The position numbers and the translations under genes are program-made. A stretch of 64,000 nucleotides of DNA from Symbiodinium natans. Its lineage: Eukaryota; Sar; Dinophyceae; Suessiales; Symbiodiniaceae. This document shows positions 43,174-54,791 of this stretch, one piece after another. Under the pieces are notes generated by a model. The model had not been told where the DNA came from. It made no database searches and saw only the letters and a program-made list of their open reading frames with translations. The stretch's first letter is position 1. Every line of letters starts with the position of its first letter. The stretch lies in the NCBI GenBank assembly GCA_905221605.1, contig CAJNDS010002618.1:1-64000 (forward strand), given 5' to 3'.

Positions 43174-43987
43174 CTAAACCACCTCGGAACTCGGCATCTC
43201 CGCAAAGTGCTTCCCGCAGTGTGGACAGCACTTGGCCACCGCGATGGGAACCTCGGGGGCATTAAGGTTTGGGATCGGTGAAGTCATGAAGGGTTTTGGG
43301 GTTTGAGGGTTTGGGATGAAGCCTAAGCGGCTTCGGGTTGTGGACTTCGAGGTCGGCATAAGAGCCGCCCTTTCAATGCAAAGGCTGAGCAAGTTCCCCA
43401 ACTTCAGGCTCCCTAGACAGGAGGCTCCGGGCTCGTGTCTCGAAAACAGCTCCTGTGATCCAGGGCCGCTGCTGTGACGTACACGGGGATCACGAAGTCC
43501 TGCGCGGTGGCTTAGGAACAGGCGGAAGCACCCCTGGTGTGCTCGCATTGCTCATGCCGGCTTGGAGGGGTTCTCTGGCAGAGCTCGGGCAAATCTCGGC
43601 CTTCTGCACAGAAAATGGATGTCCCAGCCCAGCCGGCGTTAGGGGTCAGGGTGCCCCCAGTACGGCCAACGTGGGTCCATTTCACTGTTTCTTGTCACAG
43701 TGGTGAGGCTTCATCGGGCCCTCATGATCCCATTTCCACCTGTCCAAGCTTGACGTCTGTCTACCCTCCCTTTGTTTAGGTTCGTGAATGGACTACGGTG
43801 TCTGTTACTGTTGTCGTCCCTAAAAGAAGAAAAAAGTAGTTGATCCTGTTTTTGGAGGGCTATGTTTATCAGGAGCTTCACAACAACATGACGGCACTGG
43901 GCTTCTGGGCTCCGGGGCCTTGTTGGCAGCGAGCGACATGGACGCAGACATCGCAGAGGCCGCAGATGTTGCCGCCAAAGCAACGGC
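43174..43987 (-). CDS. Small protein with CPHC zinc-binding motif, two terminal exons
   Basis: Exon 43987-43919 follows a CCCGAG acceptor and reads AVALAATSAASAMSASMSLA then ANK, ending at a GC donor. Exon 43251-43174 follows CCCCGAG and reads VPIAVAKCCPHCGKHFAEMP then SSEVV to TAG. Both boundaries are phase 0, so the exons join cleanly across a 667-base GC-AG intron. The C-C-P-H-C-G-K-H-F core looks like half of a zinc ribbon or a C2H2-like finger start. The N-terminal part is missing to the right. Family unknown; zinc binding is inferred only from the Cys/His spacing. Confidence 0.5.
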
Positions 43988-44114
43988 CTCGGGGGCGCGG
44001 GCTCGCCACGGGAGGCGATCTGAATGTCTGCTCTGCGGTTAGAGGAGCAACCTTCTGCGAACCGTGGCCTAGCAGCCTCTTGATCTACCACGAGATGCAT
44101 ACATCCACTAGATT

Positions 44115-44270
44115 ACTGAAAGACATGCAAAAGAGAAAGAGAGAGAAAAAGAGAAAGAGAAAGAGACAGAGAAAGAGAACGAGAAAGAGAGCGAGAAAGA
44201 ACGAGACAGAGAGAGAGAAAGAACGAGACAGAGAGAGAGAGCGAGCGAGCGAGCGAGAGGGAGGGAGAGG
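44115..44270. repeat. GA-rich low-complexity tract
   Basis: GAGAAAGAGAAAGAG-type repeats with GAGCGAGC variants. It makes the Arg/Lys/Glu-rich middle of a 328-codon plus-strand open frame (43840-44826), which is not accepted as a gene. Confidence 0.9.
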
Positions 44271-44279
44271 GATCAGGAC

Positions 44280-45040
44280 GTCGAGCAACCACTTATGCGG
44301 CATAAGTTATGCCGAAGGAAACACAATGAGGCTGCAAGCCCTGGCCATCCCTCAGCAGCAGACCAAACTAGATTGGGGTAGATCGTATGAGACCGTACGA
44401 GAGAAGCAGCCTGAATACGCTTTCCATGCATCCAGGGTGCGCTGGGACCGCACGCCGCATCAGGCAAGGCCTCTTGCAGACAAAGGCCGCTACATGCTTG
44501 CAGCTTCGAGTGGCCGACCGCTCGAAATGCCATTAATAACGACAAGGCTCCAGGGCCCCGGAGTTCCAGACACCGACTCAAAACCCAAAGTAGACTTGCC
44601 GCAATGCGGTTCAGATGTTGCTCCGAGATGCACTTCGGGACTCTACATGCCACTTGGGGCGAAACAAAGGGTCCATAAGCCCTGGAACTTCAACCCCGTG
44701 AAACGCCTGAACCTTGTCGAGTGGACCCTCTCAGAACTCGGAAGTGCTCAGCCCCCCCCCCCCCCCAGTCCTGAGCCCAACTGGTACCTAAAACCCCAAA
44801 CTTCCCAGAAATTCACTCTTGAGTAGCCGACCTTCCTTCAAAGAGGGACGTTGCCAAAGTTGTTGAGCACCTTTGCCCTTTTCAAGGTACGTGGCTATAA
44901 ACCTCCGAGCTTAGGACCCACAGCAAGCCCGGGGGCCGGGCAAAGCTCCCGGCACCCAGCGCCAAACCCTGGCAAGGTTGCCGAGAGCATCTTCAGAAGC
45001 AAACGAGTTAGAGAGTTACAAGGCAGGGTCTAGACCAGAG
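44280..45040. other. Open but unrecognised sequence
   Basis: The plus frame is open from the GA tract to 44826, with mixed composition; the minus strand is open as well. No splice or domain evidence decides between them. Confidence 0.25.
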
Positions 45041-45044
45041 AGGC

Positions 45045-45170
45045 AGGGCTGTAGAGTTATAGAGATATAGACTCATCGAGTATATAGAGTCATAGAGTTA
45101 TATAGAGTTATAGAGGTATAGAGTGTTAGAGTTCTAGACTTATAGGGTTGTAGAGTTATAAGGTCTTAAT
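45045..45170. repeat. TATAGAGT-type tandem repeat
   Basis: Degenerate TAGAGTTATAGAG units over about 125 bases. Confidence 0.85.
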
Positions 45171-45174
45171 CCGA

Positions 45175-48100
45175 GTTCTCGCAACTAACTCGCAGCCCGT
45201 GGCTGTCGTGAATGGGAACACGGGTCCTTGTGCTTGAGAAAGCCTGTACACAGGCAACTCTAAACCCCCATACACCCCGGGCCCCAAACCATCCTAAGTC
45301 TAAACCTCTCTACACCCTGAAACCTAAGCGCGAAACCACCCTCTACACCCTACCCTGCCTCGCAGAAACACCAAGAAGCAGCCCTTAGCTGCAGATTCTT
45401 CCTTTATAGTACTTTACTTGCAATACTACTACCTTCCAAAAACCTAATTAACGATTCCCCCCCCCCCCTCTTCAGTCCCAAGGCCCCAGCTGGAGCCGGA
45501 GAGCAGGGGGGTGACCTGAGGGGTTAGGGTTTAGGGTTTCAGGCCGATCAGGGTGCTCGAACCCGTGCAACGCGTGGCACGCAAACAATGGATTGGACTG
45601 GCTCAGGCGCAAAATGTCGCGCGATTGCAGAAATGTGCTGGGTGCGGCTTCACTTCTGCTAGTGGAAACCCATCTGCACCAATAGTCTTCTGATATAGCA
45701 ACAGGCGGGATTGCCTCGACGAACCACTCAATTAGACTACTCCAATGAGTCCCGGAATGTCAGAACGGCTCGGGCAAATCGCCTCCGCCGTGAGAACATC
45801 CTTCCAAACCGCTGCAACAACAAGCACTCAAGCAGACGAGTCCCTATGATGAGCGTCAGGCGGAGTCTTGGACCACTTCTGCACCGGAGTTGGCACGTAG
45901 CTGGCCTGGCCCTGTCACCAGCTCAAACTTGGTCGGGTCCCACAGTGTTGCGCCGCTCTTGCTGTGGCAGCTACAATCGGAACGGGCTGAGGCCTTCGGA
46001 TGACTTGCGAACGGAGCATATTCAGCTTGAGATTTCAAGGTCGGGTGCCGACTCGAGCCAAGGCCAGAATCGGTCACATGCTCGTCTCACCCTAACCCCG
46101 ACAATGCTGAAGCCGAAGCCACATAAAGGGCAGAAACCTTAAAGCACGCTACGTGATCCTTCATTCCTTTGAACTTTGAACCCCACGACGAACAAAACAC
46201 CACGCGTCGAGGGAGGACGGCAGGACGCCTGGGACCAGTAGCCATCCTTGAAGCTGGCCTGTGCGAGCATTGGCTTACGTTGCTTTACTCGGGCTGCCGG
46301 CTTGAAGCACTTCTCCATGGCGACTCACTGTGTGGTGTGTGTGTGTGTGCGTGTGTCATTGTAGCAAGTGTCAAAGTCACGCCGACTCCTCGCTTGGCTC
46401 AAACAGTATTGTCTCTACAACCATCACCATCAAAAGGTAGAGTGTGATGCCGCGATGCCTCCTCCTGCGGTCCTTCTGGCATCAATGTTGCAAGCCGATG
46501 TGCAGTCCACATGTCTAAGTACAGGTATGCATGACAACAACAACCTACTCGACAGCCCGAGCCCCAGAAGCTGGGTGCGCCCGGCGCGGCGTTCGGAGAC
46601 GCTCATGTCGGAGCCGCTGTCCATGTCCGCCCACGCACGCCTGGGGCTTGGGGAGATGTCTCTTCTAGGGGTTCACTTACAAGCAGTCTTGTCTTCGCAT
46701 GCATGTAGTGCAGAATATGCATGCTTTTCGGGGGGGGTGAAAGAAAGGACTTAATCTACGACGGCTCTTCTCCCAAGTATGAAAAACCCTTACCAAGCTG
46801 ATCCAGCCATAGGCAGTCGCAAACGCTGAGTCCAGAAGCCTGGGGAACACTTGAAAAGCGCGCTCACTTGAAAAGGGTGCTCGATCATAGCAGAGCGTAG
46901 GGTAAGCTAAAGGGATCCATGATCTAGATCAACCCAAATGCCCCCCACCCGTTCTCAAGCCCTGCCTGTGGCCCAGAGGAAGCTCCAATGGTGGCACTTG
47001 CCATGTCCTCGCCTCCAGATGAAGCACTAGGGGTAGGTGTTGCAACTTAGGGGCATCAACTGGGTATGAAAATCATTCTCGAGGGATGCCTCCTACAAGT
47101 GGGGGCCCTCCCAAATCAACTAAACATCAGCCCCGCGGGCCCAAACCTGGTCCAGCAGGGTCGCTTGCGGCGTGCTGATGTCCTCACGATGCTGATCAGA
47201 GGAGGGCTTCAGGCTGGTTGCTGGCTTATAGGGCTTCAGGGCCGAAGCCAGAAGAACTCTGAGACACTGGCCCAACAAAACCAGGACAAAAGACCCCAGG
47301 GCCAAGAAAAGCCTCGTAAGATCGATCCTTCGGAACTTTGGTTCGACGGATGCGCGCTGCTAACGAGCGCCTCGCAACTGCAAGCGGCCCCCACGACTCA
47401 AAACCTATGTGTAGGGAGGGGGGAGCCTCAAGCCCAGCAGAAGCTGACAGCTGTCAACTCGGATCCCCTGTGACAGCAGGATCCAACCCGTCCATTAGTT
47501 CAGAACAACCTGCAAGTGAAGGGCGAGGTCCCATCCTCGTCCTCGGGGATCGGAGGACCAGCCATCCTTGGCGCAGGCTGCGGTCCAGGGATAACACGAC
47601 ACCACTGGTTACCTCGTTGCAACTTAGGGGCTGCTTGGGGTGCCAAAATCAGGTGAGTAACTCGGCCTAGTTGCAGTGTTCGGCGGTTCCGGCCGCAGCT
47701 CCACGTGAGTTTCTAGTCGCCTTACGTGCCTGCCATGCCTAGGGTCTAGGGCTATCTGTTTGCCCGCTGCCGCTGACATCAACTCAAAAAGCTGAGTCTG
47801 CCACCAAGGTCTGGACAGCGTGGCCGGCCTAAAACACAGCAGGGACAGGGGAGAGTCGGAGTTCGCACGCCTTGTAAGGTTTGAGTTTGGGTTTAAGCCT
47901 TCGTTGCGGCGGCGCTGCCTGTTGGAGCTCTGCGGTTTCGACCTTCTCTGCCTTCTCCCGAAGATGAGACTGCTAATTCGTACTGCGGGTTTGGTGTTTT
48001 TCTTCGTGCAAAGGGGGATCCATCTGACAGTGATGACATAATAATACTCAATGCCTGCACTACCATCTGCACAAGGGGAAAGGAGAGCTGCTGTTCTCGA

Positions 48101-48455
48101 GCATTAGGAATGGCAGCACTGCATCTGACGACGAACAAGGTAACCTCAGCTTGCCATCGGCCCGTGCAGCCCAGTAGCATGCGCTGGCTTCCGGAGAGCT
48201 GCAAGCCCTGCAAAGGTCACAAAGACAGGGCCCTGTCGGGAATTGAGCTCAGGTCGGACCAGCCGAACCTCTTCCTGCCTATCTCCCACTCTGCACCTTT
48301 CAAAAACCTCATCAAGCCTCCACTTGCCCCAAACCCGAAGCCCGAAGCCCTGCTAGCCGGGAGCCTGCAGGCCAGGTGGAGGCGCAAGGGCCCGGCCACG
48401 CCCCATGCCACGGCCATGCAGGCCGAAGGAGGGGCCCTGGCCCGTTGCACATAGG
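45175..48455. other. No firmly supported gene
   Basis: Contains CCCTAAA remnants (45260-45350), TTTAGGG at 45525-45540 and (GT)n at 46334-46358. Coding-like minus-strand segments occur at about 46070-45860 (YAPFASHPKASARSDCS), 48180-47893 (QEAEV-type charged/hydrophobic mix) and 48330-48225 (MRFLKGAEWEIGRKRFGWSD), with no recognised family or splice model. Confidence 0.3.
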
Positions 48456-48458
48456 CGA

Positions 48459-48550
48459 GTTTACGAAACAGGGGACCTAGAATCGACCCCCAAATAGTAG
48501 GATCCCCTTATAATCAGAGACCCGAAGAAGGCAACCCTCCTTTCGTAAAC
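48459..48550. mobile_element. MITE-like element, family B copy 2 (perfect termini)
   Basis: Termini GTTTACGAAA and TTTCGTAAAC are perfect 10-base inverted repeats. The interior contains AAATAGTAGGATCCCCTTAT. Length 92 bases. Confidence 0.85.
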
Positions 48551-48919
48551 ATTCGTAAAGCGTAAAGCCCCATAGTCCTTAAAGTTCGTAACTACTGAGC
48601 TGCAAACCTCTAGACAAGATGCGGGGGCGAGTGCCTCCACAGTTTTGGTACCCTAAGCCTTCAGTCACCCTGTCCGGCCTCGAAAAGCCTTCCCATAGGC
48701 CGGCCTGGTGCTGGTTGCGGCTCGGGTCAGGGGCTACTTTGCTGTCGCCGTAAACCCTAAAATGCCCTGAAGCCCCTCAAGCCCTCAAGCCCCCTCAACC
48801 CCTTTAACCATTGAAGCCCTAGAAACCCCTAAAAACTATACGAATCCCTAAACCCCTCCCTCTCCCTGTATTTCGGCCCACCCACAATCGGCACCTCGGC
48901 CGAAGCCTCTCGCAGCGGC

Positions 48920-49253
48920 CTGAGAGCCTTCTGCGTAGAGGCCCGGGACGAGGTCGTCCTCCTTCGCTACATTCGGGTTGGGTTTCGGGTATTGTCGGTG
49001 CTTTTTTTAAGTACCGCAAGCCTTACACTAACGTAGGATACCAAGGGGCCCGCAACTCGAATTAACCCCCACATGGGGTTTTCGGGGTTTTTGGGGGTCT
49101 TGGGTCTACAGTCGAGCCAAAAGCTTCGACAACCCCGCCAGACTCTGCGGTTGCAAGTCCGGTCCAATTGCGCACAATTGACCTACATGGCGGATTCCCG
49201 AGAAATGCTTCTAGGCTGCAAATCTCCTCCGTATCGTCGCTTTGCGCTTTGTC
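48920..49253 (-). CDS. Two short exons of an unknown gene
   Basis: Exon 49253-49183 follows a TGTGCGAG acceptor and reads DKAQSDDTEEICSLEAFLGN then PPC, ending TGTAG before GTCAAT. Exon 48961-48920 follows GCGAAG and reads EDDLVPGLYAEGSQ, ending CAG before a GC donor. Codon bias is good. The phases do not match each other, so at least one exon between them or a different boundary is needed. Family unknown. Confidence 0.35.
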
Positions 49254-49325
49254 CTCGCACAAGACTTGCAGGACTCAGCACAGAGCGATAACAAGTGAAT
49301 TCAGGAAAATGTTTCAACATTTGGG

Positions 49326-49420
49326 GCGTTACGATACTAGGGGTGCCTCATTGGGGTCCTGATTACAAGGGCATCCTTCTATTTGGGGTCTGTCTTAGGA
49401 ATCCCTTGTTATCGTAAACC
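49326..49420. mobile_element. MITE-like element, family B copy 3
   Basis: GTTACGATA at the left pairs with TATCGTAAAC at the right. The interior GATTACAAGGGCATCCTTCT plus ATTTGGGGTC matches copy 1 in the same orientation. Confidence 0.75.
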
Positions 49421-49724
49421 CCTGCTATGCAGAAGTCTGGCTACCTGGATCCCTGTTCCACCTGTCTCTGAGATGGAAGTATCCCCTCCCCATACTACGC
49501 GCAATGTCACACGAACAGTGCGAGAGCCAACTTTCCGAAACAGCTCCCTTCACATCTCCTCAGGCTCCGCCGGCTTCGTCTCTCTCGCGGAGATTGCAGA
49601 AGGGGCCGCCTGCCACTTGACATTCTGCAGGGTTTTACCGCTTTACCCCTTTGATGCACATCTACTGCCTCCAAAGGGCTGTTGGGGAGGGCTTAGCAAC
49701 TGGCAGCCCTAAAAACCCCAAGCC

Positions 49725-49975
49725 TTCACCCCCAAACCCTAAACCCTATGAACCGGACAAAAACCCTTCAACCCTATGAACCCTAAACCCTATAGACCCT
49801 ATAAACCCAAAGCCCAAAACCCTAAACCCCATAGCCTCATAACCCCTATAAACCCTAAGCCCCAAACCCCAAACCTAAATCCCGAACCCCAAACCTAAAT
49901 CCCAAACCCTACACCCTAAGCCCTCAACCCTAAACCCTAAACCCTAAGCCCTAAACCCTAACCCTAACCCAACCT
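49725..49975. repeat. Degenerate CCCTAAA array
   Basis: About 250 bases of CCCTAAA, CCCTATGAA, CCCCAAA, CCTAAAT variants; no frame supported. Confidence 0.95.
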
Positions 49976-50084
49976 GCGCAGCGGCCGTCTCTTCGAGCGC
50001 TCGCTTAGGCGACTTGTCGAAGCCCGGGCCTGGGCCTGGCGAAGCAACCCAGAAGGCCCAATATCACATCGACTATATAAGGCC

Positions 50085-50161
50085 ATCACACTGTAGTAAT
50101 AACAATGATAATTATAATTATATTTATAATATAACTTATCAGTATAAGTATAATTGTAATT

Positions 50162-50193
<32 letters not shown>

Positions 50194-50390
50194 GATTAGC
50201 AATCATGATAATGGTAATAATGATAACGATGGCAATGATGACAATGATGACAAAGATGACAGTGATGATAATCATGAGAGTGCTAATGTAATGAGATACA
50301 TGATAATAATGACAAGAAATGATTTTAAATGATTATAATGATAGTAATGATAACCCTGATAGCAATGATGATGAGAATAACAATCCGCAC
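50085..50390. repeat. GAT/AAT-rich simple-sequence region
   Basis: ATAATGATAATT, (GAT)n and TAATGATAACGATG variants. The minus frame gives poly-His and poly-Ile and is rejected as protein. Confidence 0.9.
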
Positions 50391-50394
50391 TAAA

Positions 50395-52640
50395 CCAAGA
50401 CTCTAAAAAAGACGCCAAACCCAGGGAGGCCGCTTAGGGGTGCTCCGAGGCACTGGGCTCGGCCGGCTGCGGCAGCGGGTCTAAGCACGCCGCCTCCCTG
50501 GCCTTTGGCCGGGTTCCGCAGGGGCTTCGCGCTTGGCTTCACTTCTCTAAATTGTGGTCCGTTCTTGGGGTTACTACTATAAGGCGGCCCCTAATATATA
50601 GGGTGCCCAAAAGGGGACGGTCGTTTAGAGAACTCACCACATGAGGTTTTGAAATAGCTCAGAGGTCATGATACCCGCCTAGCCTAAGCCTTAGGCGGCA
50701 GCCTTGAGTTTTCAGAGGAGTTCCTCACTCTTGGACGCTTAGCCCTGCTTTCGTGCCACGGGCTGGCACCTAGAACCTTATTCACAAATTCCTATGATGG
50801 GAGGTGTCAGGCCACTGCCTGCGCATGCCTTCCTGCAACATCGGACCTAAAGTTGAAAAGGCCAAAGTTGTGACAAGGGCAAGGCAGTCGTTGTATTGAT
50901 TGTATGGATCGGGCTTTGGATGAAAGGATCCTCGGAGGCTCAGGACTCTCGACTCACGAACCTGCGGATCCCCCCAAAACACTGCGCGGGCTGGCGAGCC
51001 CTGCTCCTGGACGTCTCACCCACCCCGCGCCTCCGCTACGTCGGGCGCCGCCGGCTTCGACCTCGGATCATCTGGGGCTTGAGTTACCAGGATTTGGGGA
51101 TGCCCGTTATTACGACCAGGGCAGAGGCTTAGGGGGCTTCTATAGATCTCGGAACTGCCGCAACTGTTAAGAAGATGCGTCTACAGGGTTTATGAAACTA
51201 CAAAGTGCAGGGCTTGTGGGGCTGATAGGGTTGCCCTCCTAAGCGTTTGGTCCCCCAAACCCCAAAAGTGTTCGGGGGCTTCGGGTTCATGGGGTGGATC
51301 AACATGTTCGGCCCGTTTAGGTATCCACTAACATGGAACATGCAAATGCTATACTAGAAGCCCCACAGGGGTCCCCCCAAGAAAGCCTCAGTAATGCGGC
51401 GGGCGCAAAGTTCGGCCTCGCGATTGAGGAGTGATTCGTCCGCTAGCCAGGCCAAGGGAACTGCATTCTGCTGTGCCGCGCATCTAAATCTAAAAAAACA
51501 TACGCCCTTCTTCGGGGTTCAGGTGACTTGAAAGAAAGCATGAGCTTTATGATGTGGGGTTTAACACCCTAAACCCCTAACCCCTAAACCCTCAGAGTAA
51601 GTTTAGGGCAAAAGGCCTCTCAAGGCGCAGACAGTCGAGTCCAAGGCTCCGACCGGTCCTTCCTCTGCGCCGGAACCGTCACACCCTTGGCCTTGCACCC
51701 AAAGGAGGGTTTAGGGTTGAGGGTTTAGGGTCTGTTTTTAACAGCCCTATGCACGTTTTTAAGGGCAAGCCAAGGGTTTGGGGTTTAGGGTTTAAGGAAG
51801 GAGGGCTTATGAAGTTTTTTTTAAGCCTTGTGGAGATTGGGTTGTGGCGCGTACAGGGCTTGCAGTGCTTAGGTATACCCTCGACAGTCAGTCATTGTTT
51901 TGGGACACCTTGAATACAAGTAGTCCTCTGTGCCTCTCAGTCAAGGAGTACTTGGAAGGTACAGGCAAGGCTGCAAGCTTTTGGCACCTGTTCTGGCTGT
52001 TGCAGTTCCATGCTTGGGGCAGCTATCTGGGGAAGTCCAGCCACGACACACCAGCTTCGCGCAACTTCATTTTTTAACGCTCAGTCCTGCAATCCCTAAA
52101 CCCTAAGCCGCTAAGCACCCAAGCACCTAATGTACATGACTACAAACCCTTGGGCCCTGACTGCCGCGAGCTCCTCCACCGCCTCTCCGCGCGCTAGCGC
52201 CTGAAGGGTGGGACGCATGTAGAGGAAGCAACTCATCCAACTTCGGGTTCCAACCTTGGGGATCCCTTTTTAAACAACGGAGCCCGGCTGTGCTGCCAAG
52301 CGGTCCAGCACCACCCAGGTCCGCAACATCAAAGCCCTGGCCACCCCTCCGAAGACGAGATGGCGGTGTTGGGGCCCCCTTCTTGATAGCATCCGGCTGG
52401 TGCTGCCAAGCCACGCACTTTTTTGAGATTTCGGCAACCCTTGCTCGCTCAACGGGTGAAACTGAGCATCTACATCCCGGCCAGCATGAAATGCCTCAGA
52501 TACTCCGCAACCTCGGAAAATCTGAGCTTGTGGACACGAACCCCAGCTGATGCTTTCATCATGGTTCTATGAGGTACTTACTCTTGGCACTGGGCGTTGA
52601 AAGCTCTTTGGTGTCGGGGAGCTTTGAGTTTCTTGGTGGC
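50395..52640. other. No firmly supported gene
   Basis: Telomere-like tracts at 51570-51595, 51705-51735 and 51770-51800. A short minus exon-like stretch near 51075-51025 (DDPRSKPAAPDVAEARG before GTGAGA) and a plus frame at 51844-52077 (Trp/Phe-rich) are noted without identification. Confidence 0.3.
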
Positions 52641-52647
52641 AAACTAC

Positions 52648-53838
52648 TTCCGCAACCAAGCTGCCTCTGCCTGCCCATTGGCCGCAGCCCAGTGAAACGG
52701 CCTGGGTCTGCAGCCGTTTGTCTTCCGATCCTAAACCCCGAACCCTGGATCTAGTAAAGAGATTGGGTTTCCGGCTTTTCTTCTAGGCTTTTGGGGGGTT
52801 TCGAATGATAGAAAGTAACCTTCTTGGGGGTGGGTGTTCCTTGAAACAAGGAATATTGCAGTTAGGGGTATATCAGCTGGTCAGGACCTGGGGCAATCTT
52901 GGCGGAGATTCTCAAATGACCAGGAACTGGGTGAGCTCAAGCTCTGAACCCTGACCCCCCCGTCGGAATCCCTCAAAGATGATCCTGGGTTGCGTGCCCG
53001 CTCCCCTGGGCATCGCGGTCCCAAGGCGTCGCACGAAGCTCGAGGAGCTGCGCCCTGAGCGAACCACCAGGGTTCTGCAAAGGGTCTTGTGAGGTTTAGC
53101 CCACATGACGGGCTACAAGGGCTTAAAGGCTTTTAGGGTTCCGGGCAACAGCACCAAAAGGCTCAGGTATGCTCCGGTTCAATGTCTTGGGCCCGAGTTT
53201 CTGTGGCGCCCGGCAGAAGCTGACGGTGGCCATTCGCCGCCGCCCAGTGCACGGCTTGACCTCGGCAGGTTGTCCCAGACTACATTGCTCAATACCCGGG
53301 CCTTAAGGCTTGCCCTAGCACCAAAGGTTTTGAGGACATCGAAGGATAATTTGGGGTTTGGGGCCCATCCCACCCCCGCGGTAGATTCTTCAGCCGCCCG
53401 CCACTTTTTTGATGCGCTTTGCAGCTTGGGGCCTGTCTGCCGACTTTGGGCGTCGATGCCTGAGCTGGACTGCCTCAGGCTGTACGGGCTTGGCGTTCGC
53501 AAGGGGCTCATGGGGTTCCCGGATGCCCGTTCCACCCTTTGTTGGGTGTAGAACGGCAAAGCTCCAGGACTCTAAAAGCCCCCTGAGGCCCTATGAGCTG
53601 AAGGTATTGGCGCAGTCGGACCCCAAGCAAAGCAAACCCAAGAGCCACCCCCAACAATCCTCAACCCCGCAAACCCTGGCATTAGCCAGCCTTAGATCCC
53701 TTGAAGCCCTGGCCCTTAACCAATGATTCAAAAACATTTTTGGTTGTGAATCAGGTTTTAACATGAGCTCCTTCGGCTGCTTTGGGGCTCACCCGGCCCG
53801 GCGCATCTCAGCATGGAGCAGGTCAAAGAGCTCTTTGC
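52648..53838 (-). CDS. Ankyrin-repeat type exons
   Basis: Three small exons lie in order. Exon 53838-53793 reads GKELFDLLHAEMRRAG before GTGAGC. Exon 53260 to about 53205 follows CTGCCGAG and reads QAVHWAAANGHRQLLPGATE. Exon 52701-52648 follows GACCCAG and reads PFHWAAANGQAEAAWLRK before GTAGTT. 'AVHWAAANGH' and 'PFHWAAANGQ' are the first helix and turn of ankyrin repeats (x-x-L-H-x-A-A-x-x-G-H). Ankyrin repeats mediate protein-protein contacts. The first exon lacks the ankyrin signature and could be the second helix of a repeat or another domain. Introns between them hold TTTAGGG-type remnants. The number of genes involved and the remaining exons are unresolved. Confidence 0.5.
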
Positions 53839-54417
53839 CTGAGGCTCTGGGGCGACAGAGTCTTGGGATGTTCTAGGGTTTCAAGCTTGAAGTCTAGAGC
53901 ACTCGGGCGTCCAGATTCTTGGGTTCCGGGCTGTGGGTTTTTGTTTAAGGGGCGCTTGCGGACAGCTCCACGCTTCAATCTGCCTCGATGCGCGTTTCCG
54001 CCGCAGAGCTGTGAGCAGCGTGCCTCCGTCACCCGGACCTCACGGGGAAGCAGAGAGGGCTTCAGCTGTGTTGGAGGTGCAGGGATCGGGGCTTCGAATG
54101 GAAGGAACCCCTGACCCTTTCTGCCGTAAAGGCTGCTTGAAAGCTTTGGATGGGATCCACAGACCGGTCCCCTCAAAAATGATGCCCCTGACGCACCTAG
54201 ATACCTAGGCGTAACGGCTCGACAGCGTCCCTGACACTCCATCCCATGGTCTGCAAGTACTTGGGCCGGCTACCAACATCTGCCCAGTGAAATTGGTGGG
54301 CAGCTGGTCCTGCGAACAGTTTTCACAGCGAACTTGCAACACTTGGTCTGCGGGAATCGGATCGAGAGCCCCACCGATCCTACCAGCACCCTAAACCCTC
54401 ACAAATCTCCCAAGCCA

Positions 54418-54447
54418 ATTCTCATAATAATAATAATAATAATAACT
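54418..54447. repeat. AAT microsatellite
   Basis: (AAT)n of about eight units. Confidence 0.9.
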
Positions 54448-54596
54448 TGCACACCGTCATGTACCAGCCTATACTAAACTATACCAATCCCTTGCATCCC
54501 TGGCGGTCCAGGACGTCTTGGAAGGCTCCCTCTGCGACAGACCCGAGCCAAGCCCGAACAGCCTTGCAGCAAAGTGGGAGTCTGAAGATGTGAGGT

Positions 54597-54688
54597 CTTT
54601 ACGATAATAAGGGACCCTAGTATAACTCCCAAATAATGGGATCCCCTTACAAAAAGAACCCCAATAAGGTACCCCTCATATCGTAAAG
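54597..54688. mobile_element. MITE-like element, family B copy 4 (perfect termini)
   Basis: Termini CTTTACGATA and TATCGTAAAG are perfect 10-base inverted repeats. The interior AAATAATGGGATCCCCTTAC matches copies 2 and 5. Length 92 bases, the same as copy 2. Confidence 0.85.
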
Positions 54689-54791
54689 CCCCATATCAGA
54701 AGATGCCATCTCGGGGTGTGACGGATAAACCTCACGGCAATCCGCGGCCTCGGGATCCCACGACTTCGGGTGAGGCACACGCTGCCGCCGC

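Noticed and set aside
43840-44826. 328-codon plus-strand open frame
   Set aside because: The middle third is the GA-rich tract. The flanks show no domain, and the left flank overlaps the minus-strand exon at 43987-43919.
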